In this document: positions 25,544 to 34,320 of the stretch, piece by piece
Numbering within the stretch: position 1 is the stretch's first letter
Layout: every line of letters starts with the position of its first letter
Assembly (NCBI RefSeq): GCF_004682055.1
Contig: NZ_QUZU01000002.1
Location: 124,001 to 188,000 of the forward strand
Direction: 5' to 3'
DNA length: 64,000 bases
DNA from: Pseudomonas kairouanensis
GTDB lineage: Bacteria > Pseudomonadota > Gammaproteobacteria > Pseudomonadales > Pseudomonadaceae
Translations under genes and position numbers: made by a program
The notes under the pieces: generated by a model
What the model was told of the DNA's origin: nothing
The model's input: only the letters and a program-made list of their open reading frames with translations
Database searches by the model: none

Positions 25544-26875
25544 TTATTGAGGGCTGGAGCGTCCGGTCATTTCCCGTGCCATCTCGGTGGCATAGCTGTC
25601 GGTCATGCCGGCAATGAAGTCGATCATGCGCAGGAACGAGGCGTGCAACGGCCAGGCCGGGTTCGGCGCGTTGTTGCCCAGCAGGTCGAGAATGCGCCGG
25701 TTCTTGAACGATGGCGTACGCCCGCCATGCTGTTCCAGGGCTGCACCGCAAAAGGCATTGAGCAGGATTTCCAGGGTGGTGTAGGCGCCGATCTCATGCA
25801 GGGTCTTGCGCTTGTCCTGGAAGATCTTCTTGCGGGCCATGTCCTTGGCGTCCAGCACGCAGCGCTTGGCCGGGCCGTGCATATGCTCCACCAGGTCGCC
25901 CGGCAGGGTGCCGGCCAACAGGGCGTCTTGCTGTTCGACGAAGGCCCTGGCGGCGGCATTGGTCAGATGCTCGATAGCCTTGCCCCGCAATATCGCCAGC
26001 TTGCGCCGACGGGAATCCTGGGAGCCCAGTTGCCGGTAGGTTTGGGGCAGGTCATCGCCCACCAGGTCCAGCAGCAGCGACTCGACTTCGGCGTATTCCA
26101 GCAACTCCATTTCCAGGCCGTCTTCCAGGTCGATCAAGGCGTAACAGATGTCGTCCGCCGCCTCCATCAGGTACACCAGGGGGTGACGGGCCCAGCGTTG
26201 TTCCTCAAGCTGCGGCAGGCCGAGCTTGTGGGCGATCTGTTCGAGGATCGGCAGCTCGCTCTGGTAACAGCCGAACTTGTGCTTCTTGTAGCCCAGGGAG
26301 TCGGCGTGGCGAGCGGTCCAGGGGTATTTCAGGTAGGTGCCGAGGGTGGCGTAGGTCAGCCGTGTGCCGCCGTCGAACTGGTGGTACTCCAGTTGGGTCA
26401 GCACCCGAAAACCCTGGGCATTACCTTCGAAATTGAGGAAGTCATTGCGCTCGGCGCTGCTCATGTCGTCCAGCCAGCCGCGCCCTGCTGCCTGTTGGAA
26501 CCAGTGGCGAATGGCGTCTTCGCCGGAGTGCCCGAATGGCGGGTTGCCGATGTCATGGGCCAGGCAGGCCGATTGCACCACCATGCCCAGGTCGCTTGGG
26601 TCGCACCAGTCGGGCAGGGCGCTGCGCAGGGTTTCGCCCACGCGCATGCCCAGGGAGCGGCCCACGCAGCTGACTTCCAGTGAGTGGGTCAGGCGGGTAT
26701 GGATATGGTCGTTGCTGGACACCGGGTGCACTTGGGTCTTGCGGCCCAGGCGGCGGAACGCGCCGGAGAAGATGATGCGGTCGTGGTCTTTGTGAAACGG
26801 GCTGCGGCCCAGTTCTTCCGGGCTGTGCAGGGGTTTTCCAAGACGTTCGCGGGTAAGCAGGGTGGGCCAATCCAA
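25544..26875 (-). CDS. dgt: Deoxyguanosinetriphosphate triphosphohydrolase-like protein
   Basis: HD-domain dNTPase of 443 residues that removes triphosphate from dGTP or other dNTPs. Metal-binding motif pieces are [16 protein letters not shown] and [16 protein letters not shown], with [19 protein letters not shown] further on. Length matches the type 2 subfamily. It is adjacent to the Roc-like cluster, as in P. aeruginosa (PA3043). Confidence 0.93.
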   Translation of the reverse strand: MDWPTLLTRERLGKPLHSPEELGRSPFHKDHDRIIFSGAFRRLGRKTQVHPVSSNDHIHTRLTHSLEVSCVGRSLGMRVGETLRSALPDWCDPSDLGMVVQSACLAHDIGNPPFGHSGEDAIRHWFQQAAGRGWLDDMSSAERNDFLNFEGNAQGFRVLTQLEYHQFDGGTRLTYATLGTYLKYPWTARHADSLGYKKHKFGCYQSELPILEQIAHKLGLPQLEEQRWARHPLVYLMEAADDICYALIDLEDGLEMELLEYAEVESLLLDLVGDDLPQTYRQLGSQDSRRRKLAILRGKAIEHLTNAAARAFVEQQDALLAGTLPGDLVEHMHGPAKRCVLDAKDMARKKIFQDKRKTLHEIGAYTTLEILLNAFCGAALEQHGGRTPSFKNRRILDLLGNNAPNPAWPLHASFLRMIDFIAGMTDSYATEMAREMTGRSSPQ

Positions 26876-26946
26876 GGCGGGTACTCTCCGTGCGGTGAAT
26901 GACCCGCCCAGCTTCCCGGTTCAGCGCGGCCTGGGCAAGCGAAAAT

Positions 26947-28110
26947 CTACAGCCCAGCGGCGTCGATATCGATTAACAGCAAGCGCTGACCGTTATCGAA
27001 GAATTGTCCGGCGGTAAGGCAGTACTGATTGGTCGTGGCGTCGCGGTAGGTCGAGGACAAGGTCAGGCGCCGCTCCTCCCAGCCTTCGGCCAGCAGGTGA
27101 TAGAAATACGGACGCCACGACCAGTTGTGCCCCAGGTAGCGGCTGTCGGCCTGCCAGGCATCCTGGCGCCATTCGAAGTTTGGCGTCAGTTGGGTGCCAT
27201 GCCGATCGCACTGGTAGAAGCGCAGCAGCCAGGGGAAGGCCAGCAATTGAGGCAATTGGCTCAGCGGCGCCTGGGCCTGGGCCCAGCTTTGCAGGATTTT
27301 CATCAGTTCGGCCAATTGCTGGCGCAACTGCATGATGCGCCCGCGCTCTGCCAGCTTCTGCTGTACATACACCGTGCGCAGTTGAGCAAAGCGTGGCACG
27401 AAGGCATCGGCAGCGAACCAATCCAACTGCGCCTGGGCAAACAGATAGCCCTGCACATAACGCGAGCCGCACTCCAGGGCAAAGCTCAACTGCGCTTCGG
27501 TTTCCACGCCTTCGGCGATGATCCAGCAGCCGGTCTTCTCGGCCATTTGCGCCAGCGCCCGCACCACCTCACTGCTCGGCCCGCCGCGGGCGGCTTCCTG
27601 GAACAGGCGCATGTCCAGCTTGAGAATGTCCGGCTGCAAGGCCAGCACGCGGTCGAGCTGGGAATAGCCGGCGCCAAAATCATCGATGGCGATGCGCGCA
27701 CCCGCTTCGCGATAGCGTGCCACCACGTCGGCCAGGCGCCGGATATCGCCGCCCAGTTCGGTAATCTCAAACACAATGCGCTGTGGGTCGACGCCATGGC
27801 TGTGGATCTGCTTGAGGCTCGGCAGCGCCTGGCCGGGGCGCAGGCGGTTGATCCAGCGCGGCGAGATGTTCAGGCTCAGGAACCAGTCCTCGGGGGCTTC
27901 GTGCAGGCGGCTCAGGGCGTTGTCGCGAATTTGCCGGTCGAGGCGGCGCAGGGTGACGCCTGGCGTACGCGGGTCGGCAAACAACGGGCCCACGGACTGC
28001 AGGCGGCCGTCAGCCTGGCGTAGACGACCCAAGGCCTCGACGCCGGCGATGCGGCCAGTGGCGGTGTCGATAAACGGCTGGAAACAGGCGAGCGGTTGCC
28101 CGTCGATCAC
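26947..28110 (-). CDS. EAL-domain c-di-GMP phosphodiesterase with C-terminal sensor domain
   Basis: A 387-residue protein. The EAL domain (about 1-235) keeps the expected residues: E25-A-L, N81 (FLSLNIS), E115 (VFEITE), D143-D144 in DDFGAGYS, K164, E200 in AEGVE and Q220. It is therefore probably active, hydrolysing c-di-GMP to pGpG. The C-terminal part (about 270-387) looks like a YkuI_C/PDC-type sensory fold, with no membrane helix, so it may bind a cytosolic ligand. Its stop lies 71 bases upstream of dgt on the same strand. Confidence 0.88.
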   Translation of the reverse strand: MIDGQPLACFQPFIDTATGRIAGVEALGRLRQADGRLQSVGPLFADPRTPGVTLRRLDRQIRDNALSRLHEAPEDWFLSLNISPRWINRLRPGQALPSLKQIHSHGVDPQRIVFEITELGGDIRRLADVVARYREAGARIAIDDFGAGYSQLDRVLALQPDILKLDMRLFQEAARGGPSSEVVRALAQMAEKTGCWIIAEGVETEAQLSFALECGSRYVQGYLFAQAQLDWFAADAFVPRFAQLRTVYVQQKLAERGRIMQLRQQLAELMKILQSWAQAQAPLSQLPQLLAFPWLLRFYQCDRHGTQLTPNFEWRQDAWQADSRYLGHNWSWRPYFYHLLAEGWEERRLTLSSTYRDATTNQYCLTAGQFFDNGQRLLLIDIDAAGL

Positions 28111-28134
28111 AGAGCCTCCTTAAGAACGTTGGCG

Positions 28135-28170
28135 AAAAAAGGCCCGGTCCTTCAAAACAAGGACCGGGCC
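28135..28170 (-). terminator. Intrinsic terminator of the yqjDEK operon
   Basis: On the minus strand, GGCCCGGTCCTTG-TTTT-GAAGGACCGGGCC is followed by six T. The long GC-rich stem ends the operon whose last gene stops at 28203 and insulates the EAL gene. Confidence 0.9.
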
Positions 28171-28202
28171 GATTCTGTTAGCAAGAATGCAGCCAGTCGG
28201 GC

Positions 28203-28544
28203 TCAACTTTTTCGCGAACTGCCCTGCATGGCCAATTTGATCAGCGGAATCAGGCCGGCGCCCAGCCGTACCAGGCGCGTGACGCTGCTGATACCGCCGC
28301 CCTTGGCGCCTTTGCCGGTAAAGAAGCCCATCAGCGTCACGGCGGCCACGCCCCACAGCGGCGCGTGCTTGATGCCCAGGCTGTCTTGCCAGTTATGACC
28401 CAGGTTGCGCACCTTGGTTAGCGGCACCAGCAATTGCTGAGACTCGTGGCGGATCTCCTGGCGGTGCATTTCCATGCGCAGGCGGATCAACGCCTTGCGC
28501 ATTTCCCGCCGAGAGGTGTTGTGTGGCAATTCAGGTCGGCTCAT
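28203..28544 (-). CDS. YqjK-like small basic protein
   Basis: A 113-residue protein with a charged N-terminal helix (RREMRKALIRLRMEMHRQEI) and a hydrophobic stretch (APLWGVAAVTLMGFFTG) followed by a basic tail. It is the last gene of a three-gene operon; its start overlaps the previous gene's stop by four bases. The call rests on operon position next to yqjD/yqjE-type genes more than on residues. Confidence 0.65.
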   Translation of the reverse strand: MSRPELPHNTSRREMRKALIRLRMEMHRQEIRHESQQLLVPLTKVRNLGHNWQDSLGIKHAPLWGVAAVTLMGFFTGKGAKGGGISSVTRLVRLGAGLIPLIKLAMQGSSRKS

Positions 28545-28924
28545 GGCAACAGGCGCTCCCGATCATTGGCCAACTCTTCGAGCGTGGCGTGGAACGGCGT
28601 GGACTCATCGAACACCGCCGCTTTCAGGCGCACCCCGCAGAACGCTGCGGCCAGGCTGTAGAACACGCACAGGCAGATAATGCCGGTGAGGCGGTAGCCG
28701 GTGTCCCACACCAGGATCATCACCAGGGTCGACAACCCCACCAACAACAACAGTGCAAACACCAGCGCCAAGCCAGCGAACAACAGCAGGCTGACGGTGC
28801 GCGCCTTCTGCTCCTGCAATTCGATGCCAAACAATTCGACATGGCTGTGCAGCAAACCCAGCACGGCCGCGCCAAGACGCCTTGAGGTTGTGCCCGTAGA
28901 CGAGCCGGTTTCGCCGATAGACAT
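28541..28924 (-). CDS. yqjE: YqjE-family membrane protein (annotated elsewhere as phage holin family)
   Basis: A 127-residue inner-membrane protein with two hydrophobic helices (about 45-70 and 80-105) between an N-terminal amphipathic segment LLHSHVELFGIELQEQK and a charged C-terminus. The Pfam name Phage_holin_3_6 is misleading: this is a chromosomal envelope protein of the yqjD-yqjE-yqjK operon. Confidence 0.82.
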   Translation of the reverse strand: MSIGETGSSTGTTSRRLGAAVLGLLHSHVELFGIELQEQKARTVSLLLFAGLALVFALLLLVGLSTLVMILVWDTGYRLTGIICLCVFYSLAAAFCGVRLKAAVFDESTPFHATLEELANDRERLLP

Positions 28925-28928
28925 AGCG

Positions 28929-29243
28929 TTAGCGCCTTGTAGCCAGCAGGCCGATCAAAAAGCCGATGCCGGCGGCAATGCCCACCGACTGCCAAGGGTT
29001 GGCTTGCACGTAGTCTTCAGTGGCGGTGACCGCTGCCTGGCCGCGCTCGCGCAGCGAGTCTTCGGTCTGCTTGAGGGTCTCACGCGCCTGCAGCAGTGTG
29101 TCGTGAATCTTGGCCCGCAGTTCATCAGCCTGGTCGCCGGCCAGAACCTTGGTGTCGTCCAGCAGCCGCTCGGTGTCTGTCACCAGGGTTTGAAAATCCG
29201 CCATCAGTATTTCTTGAGCAGTCTTTGCAGTTCTTCTGGCCAT
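28929..29243 (-). CDS. yqjD: DUF883 family protein (ElaB/YqjD)
   Basis: A 104-residue C-tail-anchored membrane protein: long amphipathic helix with heptad spacing (about 14-80), then PWQSVGIAAGIGFLIGLLA and a final RR. E. coli YqjD binds ribosomes at the membrane in stationary phase. Start ATG at 29243 has GGAGA upstream; an internal ATG at 29204 is less likely. First gene of the operon. Confidence 0.88.
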   Translation of the reverse strand: MARRTAKTAQEILMADFQTLVTDTERLLDDTKVLAGDQADELRAKIHDTLLQARETLKQTEDSLRERGQAAVTATEDYVQANPWQSVGIAAGIGFLIGLLATRR

Positions 29244-29279
29244 GGTTATCTCCGTGATTGGCTGATCTTTACATTTGTT

Positions 29280-29307
29280 TTCGAGTCACCGGCATCGGTG
29301 AAGGTTC
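29280..29307 (-). promoter_or_regulatory. Candidate AlgU (sigma-22) promoter of the yqjD operon
   Basis: On the minus strand GAACCT, 17 bases, then TCGAA, against the AlgU pattern GAACTT-N16/17-TCTGA. The predicted start lies about 30 bases before the yqjD ATG. Stress control of this family fits, but the -10 match is partial. Confidence 0.4.
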
Positions 29308-29468
29308 AGTGCAATTGTCTGGTACAGCTTTTGCTTTGCCTTGGTGCGCACGCCCTGGGGCTTGCGCTGAATCCGGGCGGTGGGGCAGGAAGCCTTCAAA
29401 AACCTTACCCTAAATAACTGAAACTCGCGGAAAAACCCTGTCGGCAACGGCCTGTTGAGTTGATCGCT

Positions 29469-29562
29469 GCGCTAAAGCGGTTCACGCCCTCTAGAGAGGG
29501 GTGGGGCCGAGCGTGCCAATTTAGTGCGTGCAACTCTGGCTTGAACCGCTTTGGTGCTTTTT
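29469..29562 (+). promoter_or_regulatory. Structured leader of amtB: 16-bp stem with internal hairpin and T run
   Basis: GCGCTAAAGCGGTTCA (29469-29484) pairs along its whole length with TGAACCGCTTTGGTGC (29542-29557). The two non-Watson-Crick positions are G-U in the plus-strand RNA but would be A-C in the minus-strand RNA. The 57-base loop holds CCCTC-TAGA-GAGGG (29487-29500). Five T follow at 29558-29562, 28 bases before the ATG. It could act as an attenuator or a protein or RNA binding site. Confidence 0.65.
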
Positions 29563-29589
29563 GCCTTTATTACAGGCCTGCCAACCTCC

Positions 29590-30798
29590 ATGGAAAACCT
29601 GCAAAGTGCGGTGGACACCCTCGTCCACAGTTCCAACACCCTGTTTATCCTGATCGGTGCGGTCATGGTCCTGGCCATGCACGCCGGCTTCGCGTTCCTG
29701 GAAGTCGGTACGGTGCGCCAGAAGAACCAGGTCAACGCGCTGTCGAAGATTCTCAGTGACTTCGCCATCTCCACCCTGGCCTATTTCTTTATAGGCTATT
29801 GGATCTCCTACGGCGTCAGCTTCATGCAACCGGCGGCGGTAATCAGTGCCGACCACGGTTACGGCCTGGTGAAGTTCTTCTTCCTGCTGACGTTTGCGGC
29901 AGCGATCCCGGCGATCATCTCCGGTGGCATTGCCGAGCGTGCACGTTTTGTTCCGCAGTTGTGCGCCACGGCGCTGATCGTGGCGTTTATCTATCCGTTT
30001 TTCGAAGGCATGGTGTGGAACGGCAATTTCGGCCTGCAAGCCTGGCTGCTGGCGACCTTCGGTGCCAGCTTCCATGACTTCGCCGGGTCCGTGGTGGTAC
30101 ACGCCATGGGCGGCTGGCTGGCGCTGGCGGCGGTGTTGCTGCTGGGCCCGCGCAATGGGCGCTACCGCGAAGGGCGCCTGGTGGCGTTTGCGCCGTCGAG
30201 CATTCCCTTCCTGGCGTTGGGCTCGTGGATCCTGATCGTGGGCTGGTTCGGCTTTAACGTGATGAGCGCGCAGACCCTCAATGGCGTGAGCGGCCTGGTG
30301 GCGGTCAATTCGTTGATGGCCATGGTGGGCGGTACCGTCGCGGCGTTGATCATCGGTCGCAATGACCCAGGCTTTCTGCATAACGGCCCACTGGCGGGGC
30401 TGGTCGCGATTTGTGCCGGGTCTGACTTGATGCATCCGGTGGGCGCGCTGGTCACCGGCGTAGTGGCCGGAGGGCTGTTTGTGTGGTGCTTTATCGCGGC
30501 CCAGGATCGCTGGAAGATCGATGACGTGCTGGGCGTGTGGCCGCTGCACGGCCTGTGCGGCGTGTGGGGCGGTATCGCCTGTGGCATCTTTGGCCAGACC
30601 GCCTTGGGTGGCCTGGGCGGCGTCAGCCTGATCAGCCAACTGATCGGCACCACCCTGGGCGTGGTGGTGGCGCTGGGCGGTGGCTTGTTGGTGTATGGCG
30701 TGATCAAGCGCGTGCACGGCCTGCGCCTGAGCCAGGAAGAGGAATATTACGGGGCTGACTTGTCGATTCATAAGATCGGGGCGGTCAGTCAGGATTGA
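29590..30798 (+). CDS. amtB: Ammonium transporter, Amt family
   Basis: Inner-membrane ammonium channel of 402 residues with eleven predicted helices. Pore landmarks include FAFLEVGTVRQKNQVN, GGIAERARFVPQL, the first twin histidine in SFHDFAGSVVVHAMGG and the later WPLHGLCGVWGG. MENLQSAVDTL at 29590 is the family N-terminus. No glnK lies next to it, so its PII partner is encoded elsewhere. It overlaps the convergent Kef-type gene by 14 bases. Confidence 0.92.
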   Translation: MENLQSAVDTLVHSSNTLFILIGAVMVLAMHAGFAFLEVGTVRQKNQVNALSKILSDFAISTLAYFFIGYWISYGVSFMQPAAVISADHGYGLVKFFFLLTFAAAIPAIISGGIAERARFVPQLCATALIVAFIYPFFEGMVWNGNFGLQAWLLATFGASFHDFAGSVVVHAMGGWLALAAVLLLGPRNGRYREGRLVAFAPSSIPFLALGSWILIVGWFGFNVMSAQTLNGVSGLVAVNSLMAMVGGTVAALIIGRNDPGFLHNGPLAGLVAICAGSDLMHPVGALVTGVVAGGLFVWCFIAAQDRWKIDDVLGVWPLHGLCGVWGGIACGIFGQTALGGLGGVSLISQLIGTTLGVVVALGGGLLVYGVIKRVHGLRLSQEEEYYGADLSIHKIGAVSQD

Positions 30799-32515
30799 TG
30801 GGCGGCTCTGCGGGTTGATAGAAACCGTGGAGCAAGCGGTAGCGGTTGTGCCGCACCTCGTCGACCCGCGCCTGCACCTGCTGCTCCGGCAGGCCCAGCA
30901 GCACCAGGGCATGGGAGGCGAGCATCAGGCTCGACTCCAATAGCTCGGGCACCACTTCACTGGCGCCCGCCGCTTTCAACTCAGCCAACTGGCTGTCATC
31001 GCGGGTACGCACCAGGATCGGCACTTGCGGGTTGATCCTGCGCGCCTCCTTCAACACGGTGAGCGCGACATCGCTGTTGTCCACCGCGATCACCACCAGG
31101 CGTGCGCGCTCCAGGCCAACCGCGCTGAGTAGCGCACCACGGCGGCAATCTCCGTAATGCACGCTGCTGTCTTCGGTGGCGGCTTGCTGTACCCGTTCAG
31201 GGTCATCGTCCAGGGCAATAAACGGCTGTTGCTCATTGCGCAGGAAGCGTCCGATGGATTGGCCTACGCGGCCATACCCACAGATCACGGCGTGCCCGTG
31301 TAATTGGGCGTTGAGCGCGGTGATTTCCTCAAGCTGGACTTGCTGGTTGGGCTTGCGGTGCAGGCGCAGGGCGATGCCCGGTGCGGCGCGCAGGAGCAGT
31401 GGGGTCAGCAGCATCGAACAAAAGGTGGCGGCAAGCAGCAAGCCATTGAACTCATCCGGAATCAGCCGGCTCTGTTGCATCTGCGCCATCAAGGCAAAAC
31501 AGAACTCGCCACCCTGGGCCAGGGCCAGGCCGCTGCGCCAGGCGGTTTCACTGTCGCTGCCACGCCATTTGACCAGGGCGGCCACCACGCAGCCTTTGAC
31601 CAGCATCAGGGTGAGGGTCAGGCCGAGGATGAGCAGGCTGTGGCTGACGAACAGTTGCAGGTCGATCAGCATGCCGATGCTGACGAAAAACAGCCCCAGC
31701 AAGATGTCGCGAAACGGCCGGATATCCGCCTCGATCTGATGCCGGTAATGGCTTTCCCCCAACAGCATGCCCGCCAGGAATGCACCGAGGGCAGGGGACA
31801 AACCCAGCAAATGCGTGAGCCACGCGGTGAGCAACACGATCACCAATGCCAGCAACACAAATAGCTCTGCCGAATGGGACGCCGCCACCTCACGGAACAA
31901 GCGCGGCAACAACCATCGACTGGCCAACAGCAGGCCGACAAACAGCACCACGGTCTTGCCCAAGGTCAGCGGCAGTGCCCAATACCAGGCCTGCCCGCCT
32001 GTGCCGGCAAATACTGGCACCAGGGTCAGCAGCAATACCGCCACCACATCCTGGAACAGCAGCACGCCAATCGCGTTCTGGCCATGGCTGCTGAAAATCT
32101 CCCCCAGGCTGGTCAGTTCCTTGCTGACGATCGCCGTAGAGGACAACGCCAGTCCGGCCCCGAGCAACAGGGCGATGCCGGGCGCCACACCGAGGACCAT
32201 CAACAGCAACCCCAGCAGCACTCCGCAGCCCAACACCTGCAAACTGCCCAGGCCAAACACCACGCGGCGCAGGGCGAGCATCTTGGTCAGGGAAAACTCC
32301 AGACCCAGGGAGAACAGCAGGAACACCACCCCCAACTCTGCCAGGTCGGGCAGTTCTTCGCTGTCATTCACCCAGTCCAACGCGGTGGGGCCCACGGCCA
32401 GACCGACGCACAGGTAGCCCAACACGGGCGGCAATTGCAGGCGGCGAAACAGCGCAATCACGACCAAAGATGAAGCCAGGATGATCAGCAGGTTGGCAAA
32501 CACACGCATCTCCAT
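30785..32515 (-). CDS. CPA2 monovalent cation:proton antiporter (Kef type)
   Basis: A 576-residue inner-membrane antiporter: about 12 hydrophobic helices (to residue 390) with the SSTAIVSKEL and FQDVVAVLLL motifs of KefB/KefC, then a TrkA-N/RCK NAD-binding domain (406-520) with CGYGRVGQSIG. Kef proteins export potassium in exchange for protons during electrophile stress, gated by glutathione adducts; no KefF/KefG partner is nearby, so gating is unknown. Start ATG at 32515 or 32509. Confidence 0.87.
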   Translation of the reverse strand: MEMRVFANLLIILASSLVVIALFRRLQLPPVLGYLCVGLAVGPTALDWVNDSEELPDLAELGVVFLLFSLGLEFSLTKMLALRRVVFGLGSLQVLGCGVLLGLLLMVLGVAPGIALLLGAGLALSSTAIVSKELTSLGEIFSSHGQNAIGVLLFQDVVAVLLLTLVPVFAGTGGQAWYWALPLTLGKTVVLFVGLLLASRWLLPRLFREVAASHSAELFVLLALVIVLLTAWLTHLLGLSPALGAFLAGMLLGESHYRHQIEADIRPFRDILLGLFFVSIGMLIDLQLFVSHSLLILGLTLTLMLVKGCVVAALVKWRGSDSETAWRSGLALAQGGEFCFALMAQMQQSRLIPDEFNGLLLAATFCSMLLTPLLLRAAPGIALRLHRKPNQQVQLEEITALNAQLHGHAVICGYGRVGQSIGRFLRNEQQPFIALDDDPERVQQAATEDSSVHYGDCRRGALLSAVGLERARLVVIAVDNSDVALTVLKEARRINPQVPILVRTRDDSQLAELKAAGASEVVPELLESSLMLASHALVLLGLPEQQVQARVDEVRHNRYRLLHGFYQPAEPPINPD

Positions 32516-32653
32516 TGCAAAGGGCGGGCAAAAAGCGGCGAGAATCGCTGAAACAGTTATAGGCCATGGTGACCTGGGTCAGGGTTTATGGGCTGTTGGG
32601 CTTTGAGGGGTGAGCATAGAATGATGGCCTACTTCCGATCAGGTCACGTTGTC

Positions 32654-32890
32654 ATGCCTCCTGAATGCCAGTTGTTTACCACCCTGGGCTGCCATTTGTG
32701 TGAACTCGCCGAAGAAGAAATCATGCCGCTCGTCGAACACGGGCTGCTGGTCGAACTGGTGGATATCGCCGATTCCGAAGCCCTGTTTGAGGCCTACGGC
32801 CTACGGATTCCGGTGCTTCGCCGAATCGATACCGGCGCGGAGCTGGGTTGGCCATTCGATACCGGGCAGGTGGTGTCCTTCCTTCTCTGA
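32654..32890 (+). CDS. Glutaredoxin-family protein (DUF836)
   Basis: A 78-residue thioredoxin-fold protein. The redox motif CHLC lies in TTLGCHLCELAEEEI, and the cis-proline segment is LRIPVLRR. Compact size and motif match the glutaredoxin-like DUF836 group. ATG at 32654 follows CAGGTCACG. Divergent from the antiporter gene. Confidence 0.8.
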   Translation: MPPECQLFTTLGCHLCELAEEEIMPLVEHGLLVELVDIADSEALFEAYGLRIPVLRRIDTGAELGWPFDTGQVVSFLL

Positions 32891-32964
32891 CGTTTACGCG
32901 ATGGCGGGTTTCCGAATATTACGTTACTGTATGTTTGTACAGCGATTGAATAGAGGGAACGCCC

Positions 32965-33300
32965 GTGGTGAATGTTGAACAACTGAAAAGCAGCGTCAAT
33001 CGCATGTCCGCCGACGTCGTGCGCGACGCGGTGAACGAGCTGCGCCTCGACGGCCTGGTCACGGAAGGCAAGACGCCGTTTAACAAAGTGCATTTCAATA
33101 CCTGTTTTGCCGAGATCGAAGCGCTGTTCCAGCGTGCGGGTTACCACAAGCAGTTGGATGTGGTGGGCTATCAAGGCTTGTTGTACGCGTTGTACGACCC
33201 AGGCCGCTGGGAAGCGGTGGACGTGCTGCGCTGGCTCAAGGAGTTCACCGAGGCGGCCAGCGCCTCGCCGTTGCTGCGGGCGCAATTGGCCAAGGCCTGA
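32965..33300 (+). CDS. Conserved hypothetical protein
   Basis: A 111-residue soluble, largely helical protein with no motif I recognise. AGAGGGA precedes two in-frame GTG codons (32965 and 32968), so initiation is at one of them. It lies between the glutaredoxin-like gene and the pseudouridine synthase gene, 43 bases before the latter, and may be cotranscribed with it. Confidence 0.7.
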   Translation: MVNVEQLKSSVNRMSADVVRDAVNELRLDGLVTEGKTPFNKVHFNTCFAEIEALFQRAGYHKQLDVVGYQGLLYALYDPGRWEAVDVLRWLKEFTEAASASPLLRAQLAKA

Positions 33301-33343
33301 GCCATGCGGGATAATGTCCGCCGGTTTTCTCCAGGCTTCAAGC

Positions 33344-34234
33344 ATGTCCACTTCTGTTTTTATCGCGTCCGAGCACCAAGCCAGCACCCTGTACCTGCCA
33401 CCGGGCCCGTGGGCGACGGTGCTCGATTGCCTGTGCGAACACTTCCCGGCGATCAGCCGTGAACACTGGCTGGACCGTATCGCCCGCAGGCGCGTGCTGG
33501 ACATCAACGGTAGCCCCATCCCCGTGGACCTGGCCTACAAGGAAGGCCTGTGCATTTACTATTTTCGTGAAGTGCCGAACGAAAAAGTGATCCCGGTTGA
33601 GGAAACCATCCTCTATGCCGACGAGCATCTGGTGGTTGCCGATAAACCGCATTTCCTGCCGGTAACGCCTGCTGGCGAGTACGTCGAGCAAACCCTGCTG
33701 CGCCGCCTGATTCGCCGCCTGGACAACCCGGCGCTGGTGCCTCTGCATCGGATCGACCGGCACACGGCGGGGCTGGTGCTGTTCTCGGCCAACCCGGCGA
33801 GCCGTTCGGCTTACCAGCAGCTGTTTCCCACGCGCAAGATCGATAAATTCTACGAAGCCATTGCACCTGCCTTACCTGAGCAGGTTTTCCCATTGGTGCA
33901 CAAAAGCCGCCTGGTGGATGGCGAACCGTTCTTCCGCATGCAGGAAGGGCCGGGCGCGAGCAATACCGAAACGGCGGTGGAGGTGCGCGAGAAAAATGGC
34001 GATCTGTGGCGCTACGGCCTGTTTCCCGTGACCGGCAAGAAGCACCAACTGCGGGTGCACATGACGGCGCTCGGCGCGAGTATCTGCAACGATCCGTTTT
34101 ACCCGGATGTGATCAAGGACGCCGTGGACGACTACGCCAACCCGCTCAAATTGCTGGCCCAGGGTGTGCGCTTTATCGACCCTTTCACCGGCGAGGAACG
34201 CAGTTTTCGCAGCCTTATTACCCTTGACTGGTAA
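33344..34234 (+). CDS. RluA-family RNA pseudouridine synthase
   Basis: A 296-residue enzyme isomerising uridine to pseudouridine in rRNA or tRNA. The catalytic aspartate is in PLHRIDRHTAGLVLF; further landmarks are VVADKPHFLPVTP and the GKKHQLRVHM segment. The N-terminal ~75 residues precede the catalytic core and may be an RNA-binding extension. ATG at 33344; upstream in-frame codons lie within the preceding gene. The target base is not predictable. Confidence 0.88.
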   Translation: MSTSVFIASEHQASTLYLPPGPWATVLDCLCEHFPAISREHWLDRIARRRVLDINGSPIPVDLAYKEGLCIYYFREVPNEKVIPVEETILYADEHLVVADKPHFLPVTPAGEYVEQTLLRRLIRRLDNPALVPLHRIDRHTAGLVLFSANPASRSAYQQLFPTRKIDKFYEAIAPALPEQVFPLVHKSRLVDGEPFFRMQEGPGASNTETAVEVREKNGDLWRYGLFPVTGKKHQLRVHMTALGASICNDPFYPDVIKDAVDDYANPLKLLAQGVRFIDPFTGEERSFRSLITLDW

Positions 34235-34245
34235 CCCCGGAAACA

Positions 34246-34272
34246 CCAAGGCCCGCGCGAGGCGGGCCTTGG
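34246..34272 (+). terminator. Hairpin after the pseudouridine synthase gene
   Basis: CCAAGGCCCGC-GCGAG-GCGGGCCTTGG: an 11-base stem right after the stop codon. There is no T run, so it may be a 3' stabilising hairpin or a Rho-dependent end. Confidence 0.6.
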
Positions 34273-34320
34273 GTTAAACGGATAGCTGGGTCTTTCTGGT
34301 AGTGCGCGGCGTCCCGCTCA

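Noticed and set aside
28541..28924. Phage holin, hinting at a prophage
   Set aside because: The family name is historical; the gene lies in a chromosomal yqjD-yqjE-yqjK operon and no other phage gene is near.
29502..29517. Sigma-54 promoter (TGG-N10-GC) before amtB
   Set aside because: Only the GG and GC dinucleotides match; the flanking bases do not fit TGGCAC/TTGC, and the site lies inside the loop of the RNA stem.
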